DNA of 64,000 nt, taken from the NCBI GenBank assembly GCA_965229445.1, contig OZ245876.1, positions 1,364,001 through 1,428,000 on the forward strand, written 5' to 3'. Positions 49,401-56,886 of this stretch are shown piece after piece. This stretch comes from Owenweeksia sp965229445 (GTDB lineage: Bacteria; Bacteroidota; Bacteroidia; Flavobacteriales; Schleiferiaceae). A model generated the notes under the pieces. The model searched no databases, was not told the origin of the DNA, and saw only the letters and a list, made by a program, of their open reading frames with translations. Within the stretch, counting starts at the first letter, position 1; every line of letters starts with the position of its first letter. The position numbers and the translations under genes were made by a program.

Positions 49401-50377
49401 ATCCATATCCAACCGTGCTGGATTGGGATGTCATAGACGATGATTTGGCTTCGGAAGGCATTGCCCTGGGATACCATATTTGGGATCATGCCAACACCAA
49501 TTTTGCGGTATATTCTGGTGGTAGCGGCACTTTGGGTGCAACACAGTATATAGCACCATTGCAGGGTTTTTATGTTCAGACGGCAACGGCCGGTGCTCAG
49601 GGCTCAGGAGATGTTTTCCGGAATTTTAATCTAGACAATGATGACCGTCCCAATCCATGTCAGAATGGAGGAGGAAATATCTTCAAGAGCAGCATCGTTG
49701 AGAAAAAGGAAATTAAACTGCGCACCACGCACTTAAAGTCGGGTAAGATAGATGAAGTGATTATTCAACTCTACGATGGGGCACAGAGAGAATTCTCCAA
49801 TTCACAGGATATTCGCAAGCTACTCACCAACTATGAGGATGTACCCTCTGTTTATGCGCGTAAGGGAAGTGAGTTCACCACTATCACCGCCATGCCGATG
49901 CCTTATGGCCAGGATAGTATACCTATTGGCATTTATACCAAGGATGGAAGCTCAGTGAAGATAGAGGCGGTAAATGTACCATTCGGTTATTCCCTGTTTC
50001 TGGAAGATGTGGTGACCGGCAAATGGCATTCGCTCGATAATGCACACCAGTTTGAACAGATGGCACAATACCCGCATCGTTTTGTACTTCATTTTTCGGA
50101 CGGAGAAATTCAAACCAGAGACTGGACCGTGCGCAACCCATTTGACCTGTACATTGATCAGGATGGCATGTTGGTGATTCACAGTTTAAAGAGACTGGAT
50201 AACGTGAACTGGTATATGTACGATATGTCTGGTAAGGTTGTTGCTTCAGGTAATCTCTCTGCCTTGAATGGCACCACGGATCGAGTAAGTATTGGTAATC
50301 TTAAATCTGGTGTGTATATTTTCGCACTGGAAGAGGGAGAGGTGAGATACACTGAAAAACTCCCTAAAATACATTAG
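43445..50377 (+). CDS. Giant modular T9SS-sorted adhesin-like protein
   Basis: A 2310-residue exported protein (signal 1-19, LGMLWAQ). Four large modules follow, each with a LamG/concanavalin-like jelly roll (starts near WIGADVDAYSNN, FWIKADEEAWND, SLWLNASTITG and NVWLRSDQNTS; core IARIEDQSGNGNDATD, YVLIWIWDGG, FEGQIHELILFHD) and a second domain with WNDDIAG/IGRDD, LYQKQG and FVWGNDDG repeats of the DUF8202 kind. Modules 1 and 2 are strikingly similar. The last 500 residues hold WHLIGSPFSDATW and GWNLVANPYPTVLDW repeats and a T9SS-type end (WYMYDMSGKVVAS ... LKSGVYIFALEEG). It begins 17 bases after the usher-like gene, so it is in the same operon; it may be a tip or surface adhesin. Ligand unknown; the low-charge Asp/Asn-rich loops could bind calcium. 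Confidence 0.75.
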   Translation: MRKLLLILFVMNLGMLWAQTPGGISGGLAVWIGADVDAYSNNGATNACTDGDNIARIEDQSGNGNDATDAGADPIWREAYNSYNPTIDYSTVGGGLGLGDDTEINSGSATSKTLAIAFTTGASVTGSDQQVLFEAGSHTDGYNVYIYQGNLYCNFIDNNTDNVGSTSISTNTSYVLIWIWDGGAGEWNAYLNGTLAFSDLSAPSSFPGDNNNIGIGRTRGNTQFHNDGNAGETDDFEGQIHELILFHDNAISTLEREDITSYLGIKYGITIDQDYYFADLGTDYWDQSANSTYHNDIAGWIRDDETDLYQNQGKSSSSDAIVGVANVSLATNNPSNSNTIGADERYFVWGNDDGNLTFSTTGAPANRQILGRTWLIEESGSGSVEVTVPDNSSSASTTMPAEESTIYILADTDTDFSSGATEITMTLNGTEWEATTNLSSYTYFTFATETAGSSSGVGTDATFWIKADEEAWNDNGGSTACTDGSSIARITDQTGNGNDATDSGTDPIWREVYNNYNPTIDYSTINGGLGFGDDNDINSGSASQKTVAVAFTTGSSITGSDQQMIFDAGGHDDGYNIYIYDGDLYCNLVDNNSNNSGSTSISANTSYVLVWIYNGDNNRWDAYLNGTLAFSDVSTPSTYAGNSDNVGLGRLRGDAQYHNDGNAGETDDFEGQIHEIILFHDVVHDADNARELSSYLALKYGITIDGDYESSGNSTTVWDASANSGYLNDITGIGRDDNNELYQKQGISADSEGLVSIARGALASSNENNANTFSADEQYLVWGNNDGALTFSTTGAPASRQILGRVWKMEQTGTLSNMEFVVHDNSSSESTKLPAEETTVYLLLDTDSDFSSGATEVTMTLNGTNWEATNSITGFTYFTFATETSVPLGPPLGPGGVGSTDGDSDLSLWLNASTITGISDGSDITAWTDQSGNGYNVTVPADAPSYSATGGGNGMPAVRFQDVDTEYLYIPTNSEIMPTSNLTVLVAGNMEGSSENWAGLISTSDDNSWNDGWGIARDNGNNDMLYYVDQYNGNVCSDPFTSGQDEVWGLIFDDDANTGYGYKSEDECTFSFNGPINYNGGANDDLLIGSAADNGGADYFLTGEIEEIIIYDEAINEAQRIIVANYLSAKYDITLSNNDVYDEDDNGDYDFDVAGIGRVDASNTHEDAQGTGIVRILNPSDLDDDEFLMWGHDNGDVVGSQTTSDVHSSIDARLRRVWRVSESDVSGSAVDVDSVDIRFDLTGFGTITASDLRLVVDLNNNNDFSDDTPISGATDLGSNIYEFSRVTALANNYRFTIGTADAIQTPLTQPIGPGGVYSDLNVWLRSDQNTSTTTDNTSLTTWSDITPEGNDGTSDGNPPTYKDNLTDNFNFYPTVDFDGSNDRLVLDLDAIKSGAGNGDYSLFAVGERDDSGFNIVLGSEGGNGNEDLHFGYRNSTQATLAHWGNDINVSVPAWNSGGVTPYLLSGVYDGSGRVVEEFRNGGFSRNTDGNTTDLSGTKTNYLGDIQSVGNYDGRITEVAVFDNNLSALQKLQVYSYFIIKYGLHFTNDNDDDGTPNETISGSITEGDLIASDGSTVLWDYSTIGATYFNDIAGIGYDTLSNLNHKQSKSVSSDALVTIGLGSIAASNPANANSFSSHLDFLLWGNDDGSLSGVSSNAQLPAQSGVVDILQRTWIIVETGSVGTVQIALPKSDVDTYLNAFTQGDLYLRIADNAALTTNDTDLVLTETSINGVVHYECDYDFNGTKYFSVVRKGFIVWNGTEWRGGLSTINDHYPSDEDGDTVKPMYILSGDTAVITEAVIVDSVDIAAGAVLQIDPLNCLRTDSITSSGDMILEADATGFGQYKDPAVGAILKQYVDNEGWHLIGSPFSDATWADLSFENSTAVFNHPVGGSSLDSCNYCNLWWYDGSTDNGTDIGFMASTAYGTWRTSADNTEAFTPTKGWNMYFDANQNFGSAPWTIVFSGTVNDGAVTQVVNENNSGWNLVANPYPTVLDWDVIDDDLASEGIALGYHIWDHANTNFAVYSGGSGTLGATQYIAPLQGFYVQTATAGAQGSGDVFRNFNLDNDDRPNPCQNGGGNIFKSSIVEKKEIKLRTTHLKSGKIDEVIIQLYDGAQREFSNSQDIRKLLTNYEDVPSVYARKGSEFTTITAMPMPYGQDSIPIGIYTKDGSSVKIEAVNVPFGYSLFLEDVVTGKWHSLDNAHQFEQMAQYPHRFVLHFSDGEIQTRDWTVRNPFDLYIDQDGMLVIHSLKRLDNVNWYMYDMSGKVVASGNLSALNGTTDRVSIGNLKSGVYIFALEEGEVRYTEKLPKIH

Positions 50378-50401
50378 GCCGCTTGAAACATTGAAAGCTC
50401 T

Positions 50402-50989
50402 ATGAAACTAAGGTTTTTCATACCATTAGTACTCCTGCTTTTTACCTGGCAATTTTCACATGCCCAGCCAGAGAATCCTGACTTCAGTCTCAGCACTTCC
50501 GTGTTTTTTGAAATTGATATGAAGACCATTGCCCTGATAGATATTGAGAGCTTTGGTGCCAGTAATGATTTCACATTAAGTATTCCAACGCCCACCGAGG
50601 CCGGTAATCCACTAGGAAGCAACCCGCTGGCCACAAATTCAGACAATTGGATCAATTATTCCAATGCGGTGCCTATTGTTACCAGTCGCGATATTGAAGT
50701 AAGTATCTCTTCGGGATCAGTACCCAGTGATTTTGAATTGGAATTAAGCGTGGCAGCCGCTGCAGGGGCTGGCGCTGGTAACCTGGGTACAGCAGCCGTG
50801 GGAGCACTTACACTGAGCTCCACACCCCAAGACCTGATCACAAATATCCGAGGATCATATACCGGTGATGGTCCCGGCAACGGACATCAACTCAGCTTTG
50901 CCTTGAATTACCTGGGGACTAACTTTGACCAATTGGATGGTGATGATGATGTCACCCTTAGCATTTTATATACAATCATCGACAATTAA
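50402..50989 (+). CDS. Small exported beta-rich protein, putative fibre subunit 3
   Basis: 195 residues with signal peptide MKLRFFIPLVLLLFTWQFSH. It shares with subunits 1 and 2 TIALIDIESFG, TPTEAGNPLG, NWINYSN, SRDIEVSISSG, GAGNLGTAA, SYTGDGPGNGHQLSFAL and the end VTLSILYTIIDN. It is more diverged than they are from each other. It begins 24 bases after the giant adhesin gene and is followed after one base by the fourth small gene, so it belongs to the operon rather than being a separate unit. Inferred minor or adaptor subunit. Confidence 0.68.
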   Translation: MKLRFFIPLVLLLFTWQFSHAQPENPDFSLSTSVFFEIDMKTIALIDIESFGASNDFTLSIPTPTEAGNPLGSNPLATNSDNWINYSNAVPIVTSRDIEVSISSGSVPSDFELELSVAAAAGAGAGNLGTAAVGALTLSSTPQDLITNIRGSYTGDGPGNGHQLSFALNYLGTNFDQLDGDDDVTLSILYTIIDN

Positions 50990-50990
50990 C

Positions 50991-51497
50991 GTGAGCAGCA
51001 ATTGGCATAAAATATTAGGCTTTTGCATCATTCTTTTTATCAGCTGGCAGGCTAGGGCTCAGTTGGTCATTTCTCAGGTTTCAAATTGGCAGGAAGACTT
51101 GGATGCTACCGACTTATCTACCCCTGAGGAAGCGGGTATGGATCTGAATGGCACCCTGGAGACTACCAGCAATTTTAACCAGTTTGATATATTAAATGTT
51201 GCCACCAGTCAAGATTGGAAAATTACCGTAAGCAAGTCTGATATTAACTGGCCAGGTGCCTTTATTCCCTATGTACAGCGCACCAGCAATGGCACTCCTT
51301 GTGGTACCTGTTCCGGTGTCAATATTGGTGGATCAGTTACCGGATACCTTCAAATTACTAATCTTGATCAGGATTTTATTCTGGGTACCGGCGAGGTAAC
51401 GGATATAGACGTTCAATTTAAAGTGGAAGGCATCAGTCTTACTGTGGATGCCGATAACTATTCAACCGAAATCATCTTTACGCTTTTCGGGGATTGA
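50991..51497 (+). CDS. Divergent small exported protein, putative fibre subunit 4
   Basis: 168 residues starting with GTG at 50991, one base after the stop of subunit 3; an upstream ATG in the same frame lies inside the preceding gene and would bury the signal peptide. Signal peptide: KILGFCIILFISWQARAQ. The mature part keeps STPEEAGMDLNGTLETTS (the PxEAG motif), WKITVSKSDINW and a final strand YSTEIIFTLFGD, but lacks the NGHNL block and has a Cys pair (PCGTCSG). It is a distant relative in the same architecture, perhaps an anchor or terminator subunit. Role inferred. Confidence 0.6.
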   Translation: MSSNWHKILGFCIILFISWQARAQLVISQVSNWQEDLDATDLSTPEEAGMDLNGTLETTSNFNQFDILNVATSQDWKITVSKSDINWPGAFIPYVQRTSNGTPCGTCSGVNIGGSVTGYLQITNLDQDFILGTGEVTDIDVQFKVEGISLTVDADNYSTEIIFTLFGD

Positions 51498-52147
51498 AAG
51501 GCCGGACAACTTACCAATAGGCATGGATTAGGATATGCTTAGGTCACCCCGACTTACCAGATAATTACATTTGATATCCATTTGCTGGCATTATGGATCT
51601 CATCCATGTGGCTTTATTTAAGATCGAATACTTTAATAGACTGAGCGCATTCTTGAAACTTACCTGTGCTGGATCGGCTAAAAACCCGGTTTTACTTTGC
51701 GTCTATAAATGGCATAGATTATTTAACACCCGGTATCTTCAAAAATTTTTATCCATTGTTTTCTTGGCTGGCGATTGAGATTAGATGAAAATAGTGGCGC
51801 AAATTGCCACGTATTATGCTTCACGTGGTAATTTCTGCCTATGAAAGCTTGTTGATTTGAACTACCTTCATATCGGGGACAGCGGGTGCTGGCCCCGTGG
51901 GGCACCATAAGATTTTTTCATTCGCCCCAATCATGATCCTGGCCAGACTGCCTTTCTCCTGTTAACGGGCTGTTCTTTCTTTCTCAAAACGCCTCGGCTT
52001 TCATGCTAATCGGTACAATCAGACAGCTCAATTCCCCATCTGATCACGCCCGTGGAAAAAAGCCATATGTCCCTGTTCTGTGGCCATCAACGAGCAACCC
52101 GCAGCCTGGGTTGGGTCCACCTGGGAAATTGCCCTGGAAAGTTTATC
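51498..52147. other. 650-base gene-free stretch with inverted repeats
   Basis: No ORF here has coding character. An imperfect inverted repeat with 17-base arms lies at 51796-51812 and 51823-51839 (GGCGCAAATTGCCACGT against its partner, three differences of which one is a G-U pair), and a GC-rich hairpin GGTGCTGGCCCC-GT-GGGGCACC at 51885-51906 followed by TTTTTT. The second could end the fimbria-like operon. Confidence 0.5.
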
Positions 52148-53101
52148 CTAATTTGGAAAGTATTCGAGAATGTATTCCTTACGCGCATCCAGAAAATTTC
52201 GCGACAAGCGATCATATCGACCGGCAAAATACTTGAGGTCAACGCGTGCATCGCGATATTCGTTGGTGTGAAATGGTTCCGAATCCAGGTGTTGTGCTAC
52301 ATCCAGTAAATGATGTTTAGCCTCACTATCTACTTCCTTAAGGTAGGCCACCAGCTCTTTATATAAATCCTTCTTCAGTTCCGGATCCTTGAATTCTTCC
52401 ACTCTGGAGCGTTCTTCCTCCGCCAACACCCTGATTTCATCCACCGTTTCTGGTAACATGTAAACGTCCAGATCTTTATTGGTATTCTTATTAATGGTAT
52501 CCACCATGCTGGTCAAAATATGGTCAATTTTATAGTAGGACAGGGTAAGCTGTCGGGTGTGATTGTTCACCTTCTCAATCAGTTCAAACTTCTCCTCATT
52601 CTCCGTTCTTCGTTTGAGACCCATATGCTGAACGATAGCAAACTCATCTTCTACTTCACGCAGTATGCCATATCCTTGTTTAATCTTACGTTCTGCTTCA
52701 TCTAACTGCCAGTAGTATTCATTGAGCTCTTCGTAGGATTGATACTGATAACGCTCTTTGGAAAGGGAGGAGTCGAGTAGCACGGAAAAAGCATAATGCA
52801 GAGTGTCCAGGCCTTCCAGATAACCTTCTATCATCATTGGGTTATCCTTAAAGGGTGGGAGGTTGGCAATTTTCGTCCGACTTTCTTCTATTTGTTTGAT
52901 TACGGCTTTGCGGATTGTTTCCAACTTCTTGCGATCTTCCTCTCGAATTTTACATTCGCGGTAGCGCAAGTCTCGTTGTTGTATTTTAAGGTACTCGTTA
53001 TTAAACTGTCGGTAGTATAAACGAGGGTTTTGTCGGCCTTGTTGAGCCCAGGTTCCAGCAGCCAGGGCAAACAGCAGGAGGAGTAGAATACTGCGTTTCA
53101 T
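52148..53101 (-). CDS. Exported helical/coiled-coil protein
   Basis: A 317-residue protein with a signal peptide (1-19, LFALAAGTWAQ). The mature part is highly charged and helical (RYRECKIREEDRKKLETIRK, KTIEESRT-like heptads, RVEEFKDPELKKDLYKELVA), with no membrane span after the signal. It looks like an extended periplasmic coiled-coil protein. No family recognised. It is upstream of nothing on its strand within 650 bases and is separated from rho by the rho terminator, so it is probably monocistronic. Confidence 0.65.
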   Translation of the reverse strand: MKRSILLLLLFALAAGTWAQQGRQNPRLYYRQFNNEYLKIQQRDLRYRECKIREEDRKKLETIRKAVIKQIEESRTKIANLPPFKDNPMMIEGYLEGLDTLHYAFSVLLDSSLSKERYQYQSYEELNEYYWQLDEAERKIKQGYGILREVEDEFAIVQHMGLKRRTENEEKFELIEKVNNHTRQLTLSYYKIDHILTSMVDTINKNTNKDLDVYMLPETVDEIRVLAEEERSRVEEFKDPELKKDLYKELVAYLKEVDSEAKHHLLDVAQHLDSEPFHTNEYRDARVDLKYFAGRYDRLSRNFLDARKEYILEYFPN

Positions 53102-53230
53102 AGAGTAGAGTTCGAGTTTCAGTATATAATTGACACATAGGTCTTTGAAGACCAGATATTTCTATTATTTCATACCTCGAAATTATCACTTTTTCTACAG
53201 AAGCTTGAATTTTAGCTGCTAAAAGGGCAT

Positions 53231-53266
53231 AAAAAAGCCCGGATTTTTTAAGACCCAGGCTTTTTT
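53231..53266. terminator. Bidirectional terminator after rho
   Basis: GCCCGG (53237-53242) and CCAGGC (53255-53260), with one G-U pair, are flanked by six A on the left and six T on the right, so it works in both directions. Confidence 0.7.
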
Positions 53267-53284
53267 GAGTTATGTTATTGATTA

Positions 53285-54931
53285 TCAGCCATTCATACTA
53301 ACAAGAAATTCAGCATTGTCTTGCGTCCTACTCATTCTGTCATGCAAAAACTCCATGGCTTCCACAGTATTCATATCTGCCAGGTGTCGTCTTAAAATCC
53401 ACATTCTCTGCAATATATCCTTGTCTAAGAGCAGATCTTCCTTTCTGGTACCGGAGGAAAGCAGGTCTATGGCCGGCCAGATTCTGCGGTTGGCAATCTT
53501 CCTATCCAACTGCATCTCCATATTACCAGTACCTTTGAATTCTTCAAAGATTACCTCATCCATTTTAGAACCAGTGTCTATCAGGGCTGTAGCAAGTATG
53601 GTAAGTGATCCCCCGTTTTCAATTTTACGGGCGGCGCCAAAGAAACGCTTAGGCTTGTGGAGTGCATTGGCATCTACACCACCGGATAACACCTTGCCTG
53701 AAGCAGGAGATACGGTATTGTAGGCTCTGGCTAATCGGGTAATGGAATCCAGCAAGATTACCACATCATGGCCACATTCAGTCATTCGTTTGGCCTTCTC
53801 CAATACAATATTAGCCACCTTAACGTGTCTTTCTGCGGGCTCATCAAAGGTTGAAGCCACTACTTCCGCATTCACACTTCTAGCCATATCGGTCACTTCC
53901 TCCGGACGTTCATCTACGAGGAGAATGATCATGTAAGCTTCAGGATGATTGGCAGCTATGGCATTGGCAACTTCCTTGAGCAGCACAGTTTTACCGGTTT
54001 TTGGCTGGGCTACAATCAGTCCTCTCTGTCCTTTTCCAATAGGGGAGAAGAGGTCTATGGTTCTGGTGCTGATCGTGGCACCTTTGCCGGTAAGGTTAAA
54101 TTTTTCTTGTGGGAAAAGTGGTGTGAGGTGTTCAAAGGCCACTCTGTCTCTCACAAAATCAGGGGCTCTGCCATTAATCTTTTCTACCTTCACCAGCGGA
54201 AAGTATTTTTCCCCTTCTTTGGGTGGCCTGATCTGACCACGCACCGTATCACCGGTTTTCAGGCCAAATAACTTAACCTGACTCTGAGACAGGTAAATGT
54301 CATCCGGAGAATTTAAATAGTTGTAGTCCGAAGAGCGTAAAAAACCATAGCCATCAGGCATCATCTCCAACACACCTTCACTAACAATGATACCGTCAAA
54401 TTCGTATTCCTTGTTTCTCTGGTGCTGATTTTGGTTTTGATTCTGATTGGGCTGATTTTGGTTTTGCTGCCCTCTGTTATCAGGCCGGTTGTCTTGTCGG
54501 TTGTCTTGCCGGTTGTCTTGTCGGTTGTCCTGTCGGTTGTCCTGACGGTTCCTATTATCCCGCCGATCATTTCTGCCGCCATTGTTGCGGTTGCGCTGAT
54601 CCCTGTCTTTTGAGCCAGCCTGTTGGTTGCCTTGGTTTTTAGGGTGTTCCTTAGCCTGGCGACGATCCTGGGCAGGCTTGTTATCCTTGCTTTCCGATTG
54701 TGCTTCGCGTTCCTTGGGCTTGCTCTCAGCTGCCGGCTTCGGATCTTCTTTTTCCGCCGCTGTGGGGGCCGCTTCAGACTTTACTGCTTCGGGGTTCGCT
54801 GCCTGGTGGTCTAAGATTAAATAAACCAGTTCCTGCTTGTTTAGCGACTTGAATTTCTTAAGGTTCAGTTGTTCTGCAACTTCCTTGAGTTCTGGCAATT
54901 TCTTTGCCTTGAGATCATTGATATCGTACAT
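53285..54931 (-). CDS. rho: Transcription termination factor Rho with a disordered Arg/Asn/Gln insert
   Basis: 548 residues from the ATG at 54931. Rho_N/SAP-like helices at 1-45 (YDINDLKAKKLPELKEVAEQ), then about 130 residues of low-complexity sequence including tandem RQDN units and NQNQ runs, then the RNA-binding OB/CSD domain (about 180-260: GVLEMMPDGYGFLRSSDYNY), then the ATPase with Walker A QPKTGKTVLL, VDERPEEVTDM, LDSITRLARAYN and the Q/R-loop region. Rho is a hexameric RNA helicase that ends transcription. The insert is far longer than in E. coli Rho; such inserts occur in Bacteroidota and are thought to affect RNA binding or condensation. The ATPase and RNA-binding motifs are intact. 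Confidence 0.95.
   Translation of the reverse strand: MYDINDLKAKKLPELKEVAEQLNLKKFKSLNKQELVYLILDHQAANPEAVKSEAAPTAAEKEDPKPAAESKPKEREAQSESKDNKPAQDRRQAKEHPKNQGNQQAGSKDRDQRNRNNGGRNDRRDNRNRQDNRQDNRQDNRQDNRQDNRPDNRGQQNQNQPNQNQNQNQHQRNKEYEFDGIIVSEGVLEMMPDGYGFLRSSDYNYLNSPDDIYLSQSQVKLFGLKTGDTVRGQIRPPKEGEKYFPLVKVEKINGRAPDFVRDRVAFEHLTPLFPQEKFNLTGKGATISTRTIDLFSPIGKGQRGLIVAQPKTGKTVLLKEVANAIAANHPEAYMIILLVDERPEEVTDMARSVNAEVVASTFDEPAERHVKVANIVLEKAKRMTECGHDVVILLDSITRLARAYNTVSPASGKVLSGGVDANALHKPKRFFGAARKIENGGSLTILATALIDTGSKMDEVIFEEFKGTGNMEMQLDRKIANRRIWPAIDLLSSGTRKEDLLLDKDILQRMWILRRHLADMNTVEAMEFLHDRMSRTQDNAEFLVSMNG
54483..54551 (-). repeat. Tandem 12-base repeat inside rho
   Basis: About six consecutive 12-base units encode RQDN repeats in the disordered part of Rho. 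Unit copies differ at synonymous positions, so the array is not brand new but could still vary in number between strains. Confidence 0.75.
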
Positions 54932-55117
54932 CAATTAAAATGGGATTTGTATGTAAATTCAACAGTGGATGTTGATATGAGTTCTTCTATGAAAACACTG
55001 AGCGTGGGGATTGAATCTTTAGATTGATAGATTCTAGAGCAATAATACAAATAAATCCGTGTGCAATCTGCGAATACTGTAATTATTTATGAAATTTGAC
55101 CCTCTAATAAATCCCGG

Positions 55118-55522
55118 ATGATTCAACGAATTCAATCAATATACCTTCTGCTGGCCGCCGTTTCTAACGGTATGGTTATTTTTTTGATGCCCTTGTACTT
55201 GCTTGAAGGCAAGCCGCAAATGATACTGGATGACCCAACCTTCATGATCATGACGGTATTGTCAACCATCATATCACTCTTTAGCATTGTGCGCTATCGC
55301 AACCGGCAACAACAGGTAGTGTCCGGTCGAATCAATATCATTTTAAACTTTGTCTTATTTGGTTTGCTCCTCTTTATGTATTTCACCTTGCAAAAAGAAG
55401 CGCAAGTGATGTTACACGGTGGCAGTTTTATGCCCATTATCTCGGTAGTTTTGATCTCCCTGGCTAATCGGGCTATACTGAAAGATGAGGCCCTGGTGCG
55501 GTCTGCCGACCGTCTGCGTTAA
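55118..55522 (+). CDS. DUF4293-like small membrane protein
   Basis: A 134-residue protein with four hydrophobic segments, starting MIQRIQSIYLLLAAVSNGMV, which is the typical start of the DUF4293 family that lies next to rho in many Bacteroidota. The function is unknown. Divergent from rho, with a long AT-rich promoter gap. Family assignment is from recalled pattern and genomic context. Confidence 0.75.
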   Translation: MIQRIQSIYLLLAAVSNGMVIFLMPLYLLEGKPQMILDDPTFMIMTVLSTIISLFSIVRYRNRQQQVVSGRINIILNFVLFGLLLFMYFTLQKEAQVMLHGGSFMPIISVVLISLANRAILKDEALVRSADRLR

Positions 55523-55566
55523 TTTTAACACGGAGATACCGGAGCCATTTCTTAAATTTAGGGCTC

Positions 55567-56835
55567 ATGAGATCCTTTTTCCTAGTCATATTTCTCTTTC
55601 CCACCCTTTTCCAGCTTCAGGCTCAATCGCTCACCGGAAAGGTGATAGATGCCGAAACCGGTGCGGGCTTAGCTTATGCCCATGTGATTGAAAAGGGGAC
55701 CAACAATGGTACTATCACAAATCTCGATGGAGTTTTCCATCTACAAGTTGCAGAGCTACCGGCCTTACTGGTAGTTTCGGAAGTGGGGCATGAAACCAGG
55801 TTTTATCGCGCCATCACAGATTCTATCTACATTGAACTGGAGCCTTTTTCGCTGGAGCTGGAGGGGATAACCGTAATTGACAAAGCGGAACCTTACTTTA
55901 AAATGGCCGGTGAGGTGCTGGATTTTGAGTTTTATGACGACCTGATTCTGATCCTGAGTAATTCCGGTAGAGAAGTTCGCCTGCTCGATCACCGGGGAAA
56001 TATTGTGGATATCGCGCCCACCCCCGGAAAGTTTCAGGAGATTTTTAAAGACTGTTTGGATAATCTGCACATCGTAGCCGAAGACACGGCCTGGCAAGTT
56101 TATTACGACTATGATAATCTCCGCTTTATTCATCCTCATCCCACTTATCTGTTTGATTTATATCTCAGAAATTGCCGCGGCAGGTTTGAAGGGGGTTTGA
56201 TTTATAGTCTCTCCAGACGAAGGGGCCTGATCAACAGTTTTCTTTTTGCGGCTGGGGGCAATACCATGCCTTTCTATGAAATTGGGGATACTTCTGCGCT
56301 AGACTACCTAGAATCTAACTATGATCTAAACTTTTTTATTGAGCAGAGAAAGTATAGTGGCAAATATCAAATGACGGTCAGCGATATGGAAACTAACCTT
56401 GAACAACTACAGGATGAGCTAGTAGTGGATTGGTTTGACTCCCGCATTTTGGATCCAGGCGAGTACTTTGTGTTTTCCTACCCCGACAAGCTGCGCATTT
56501 TTAGTACCGGTATCATGACGGAATTCACCTTTACCCAGCTTGGCACCCAACCTCAAAAGCAGCTCGTGAAAATTGAGGATGATCACTTAAGTTATCTCAC
56601 CATGGATGAATCCAGTCGTAGAATTTATGCCGTGTACCGGAGCGGAATGGGGAAGGTTTGGGCGGTGGATTTGGACGATCCTGGGGAGAGGTTGAGAATT
56701 CCGGAGTACGCCTTTCCCACGGGTATGAGGGTGAGGGATAACTATTTGTTTTTTGTAGTGGATCCGGCGATAGATGGATCAAACTTCCTGATGCGTAAGA
56801 ACCTGAAGTTTGGTGAAACACAGGAGCGATTCTAA
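55567..56835 (+). CDS. Exported carboxypeptidase-regulatory domain/beta-propeller-like protein
   Basis: A 422-residue protein. Signal peptide to about 20 (FPTLFQLQAQ), then a CarboxypepD_reg-like domain (LTGKVIDAETGAGLAYAHV, NGTITNLDGVF, LVVSEVGHETRFY). The rest (about 115-422) has repeated strand-rich blades such as FYDDLILILSNSGREVRLLD and YLTMDESSRRIYAVYRSGMG, suggesting a six-bladed propeller of the 6-bladed beta-propeller type. Cell-envelope location is likely. Function unknown. Confidence 0.7.
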   Translation: MRSFFLVIFLFPTLFQLQAQSLTGKVIDAETGAGLAYAHVIEKGTNNGTITNLDGVFHLQVAELPALLVVSEVGHETRFYRAITDSIYIELEPFSLELEGITVIDKAEPYFKMAGEVLDFEFYDDLILILSNSGREVRLLDHRGNIVDIAPTPGKFQEIFKDCLDNLHIVAEDTAWQVYYDYDNLRFIHPHPTYLFDLYLRNCRGRFEGGLIYSLSRRRGLINSFLFAAGGNTMPFYEIGDTSALDYLESNYDLNFFIEQRKYSGKYQMTVSDMETNLEQLQDELVVDWFDSRILDPGEYFVFSYPDKLRIFSTGIMTEFTFTQLGTQPQKQLVKIEDDHLSYLTMDESSRRIYAVYRSGMGKVWAVDLDDPGERLRIPEYAFPTGMRVRDNYLFFVVDPAIDGSNFLMRKNLKFGETQERF

Positions 56836-56886
56836 TCACCAACAGTTATACTAAGCTGATCTATATTTGTGGCCTGTAATAATTCA

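Noticed and set aside
51593..52309. Short ORFs in the gap after the fibre locus
   Set aside because: They are under 90 codons, overlap inverted repeats or the antisense of the 52148 gene, and lack protein-like composition.
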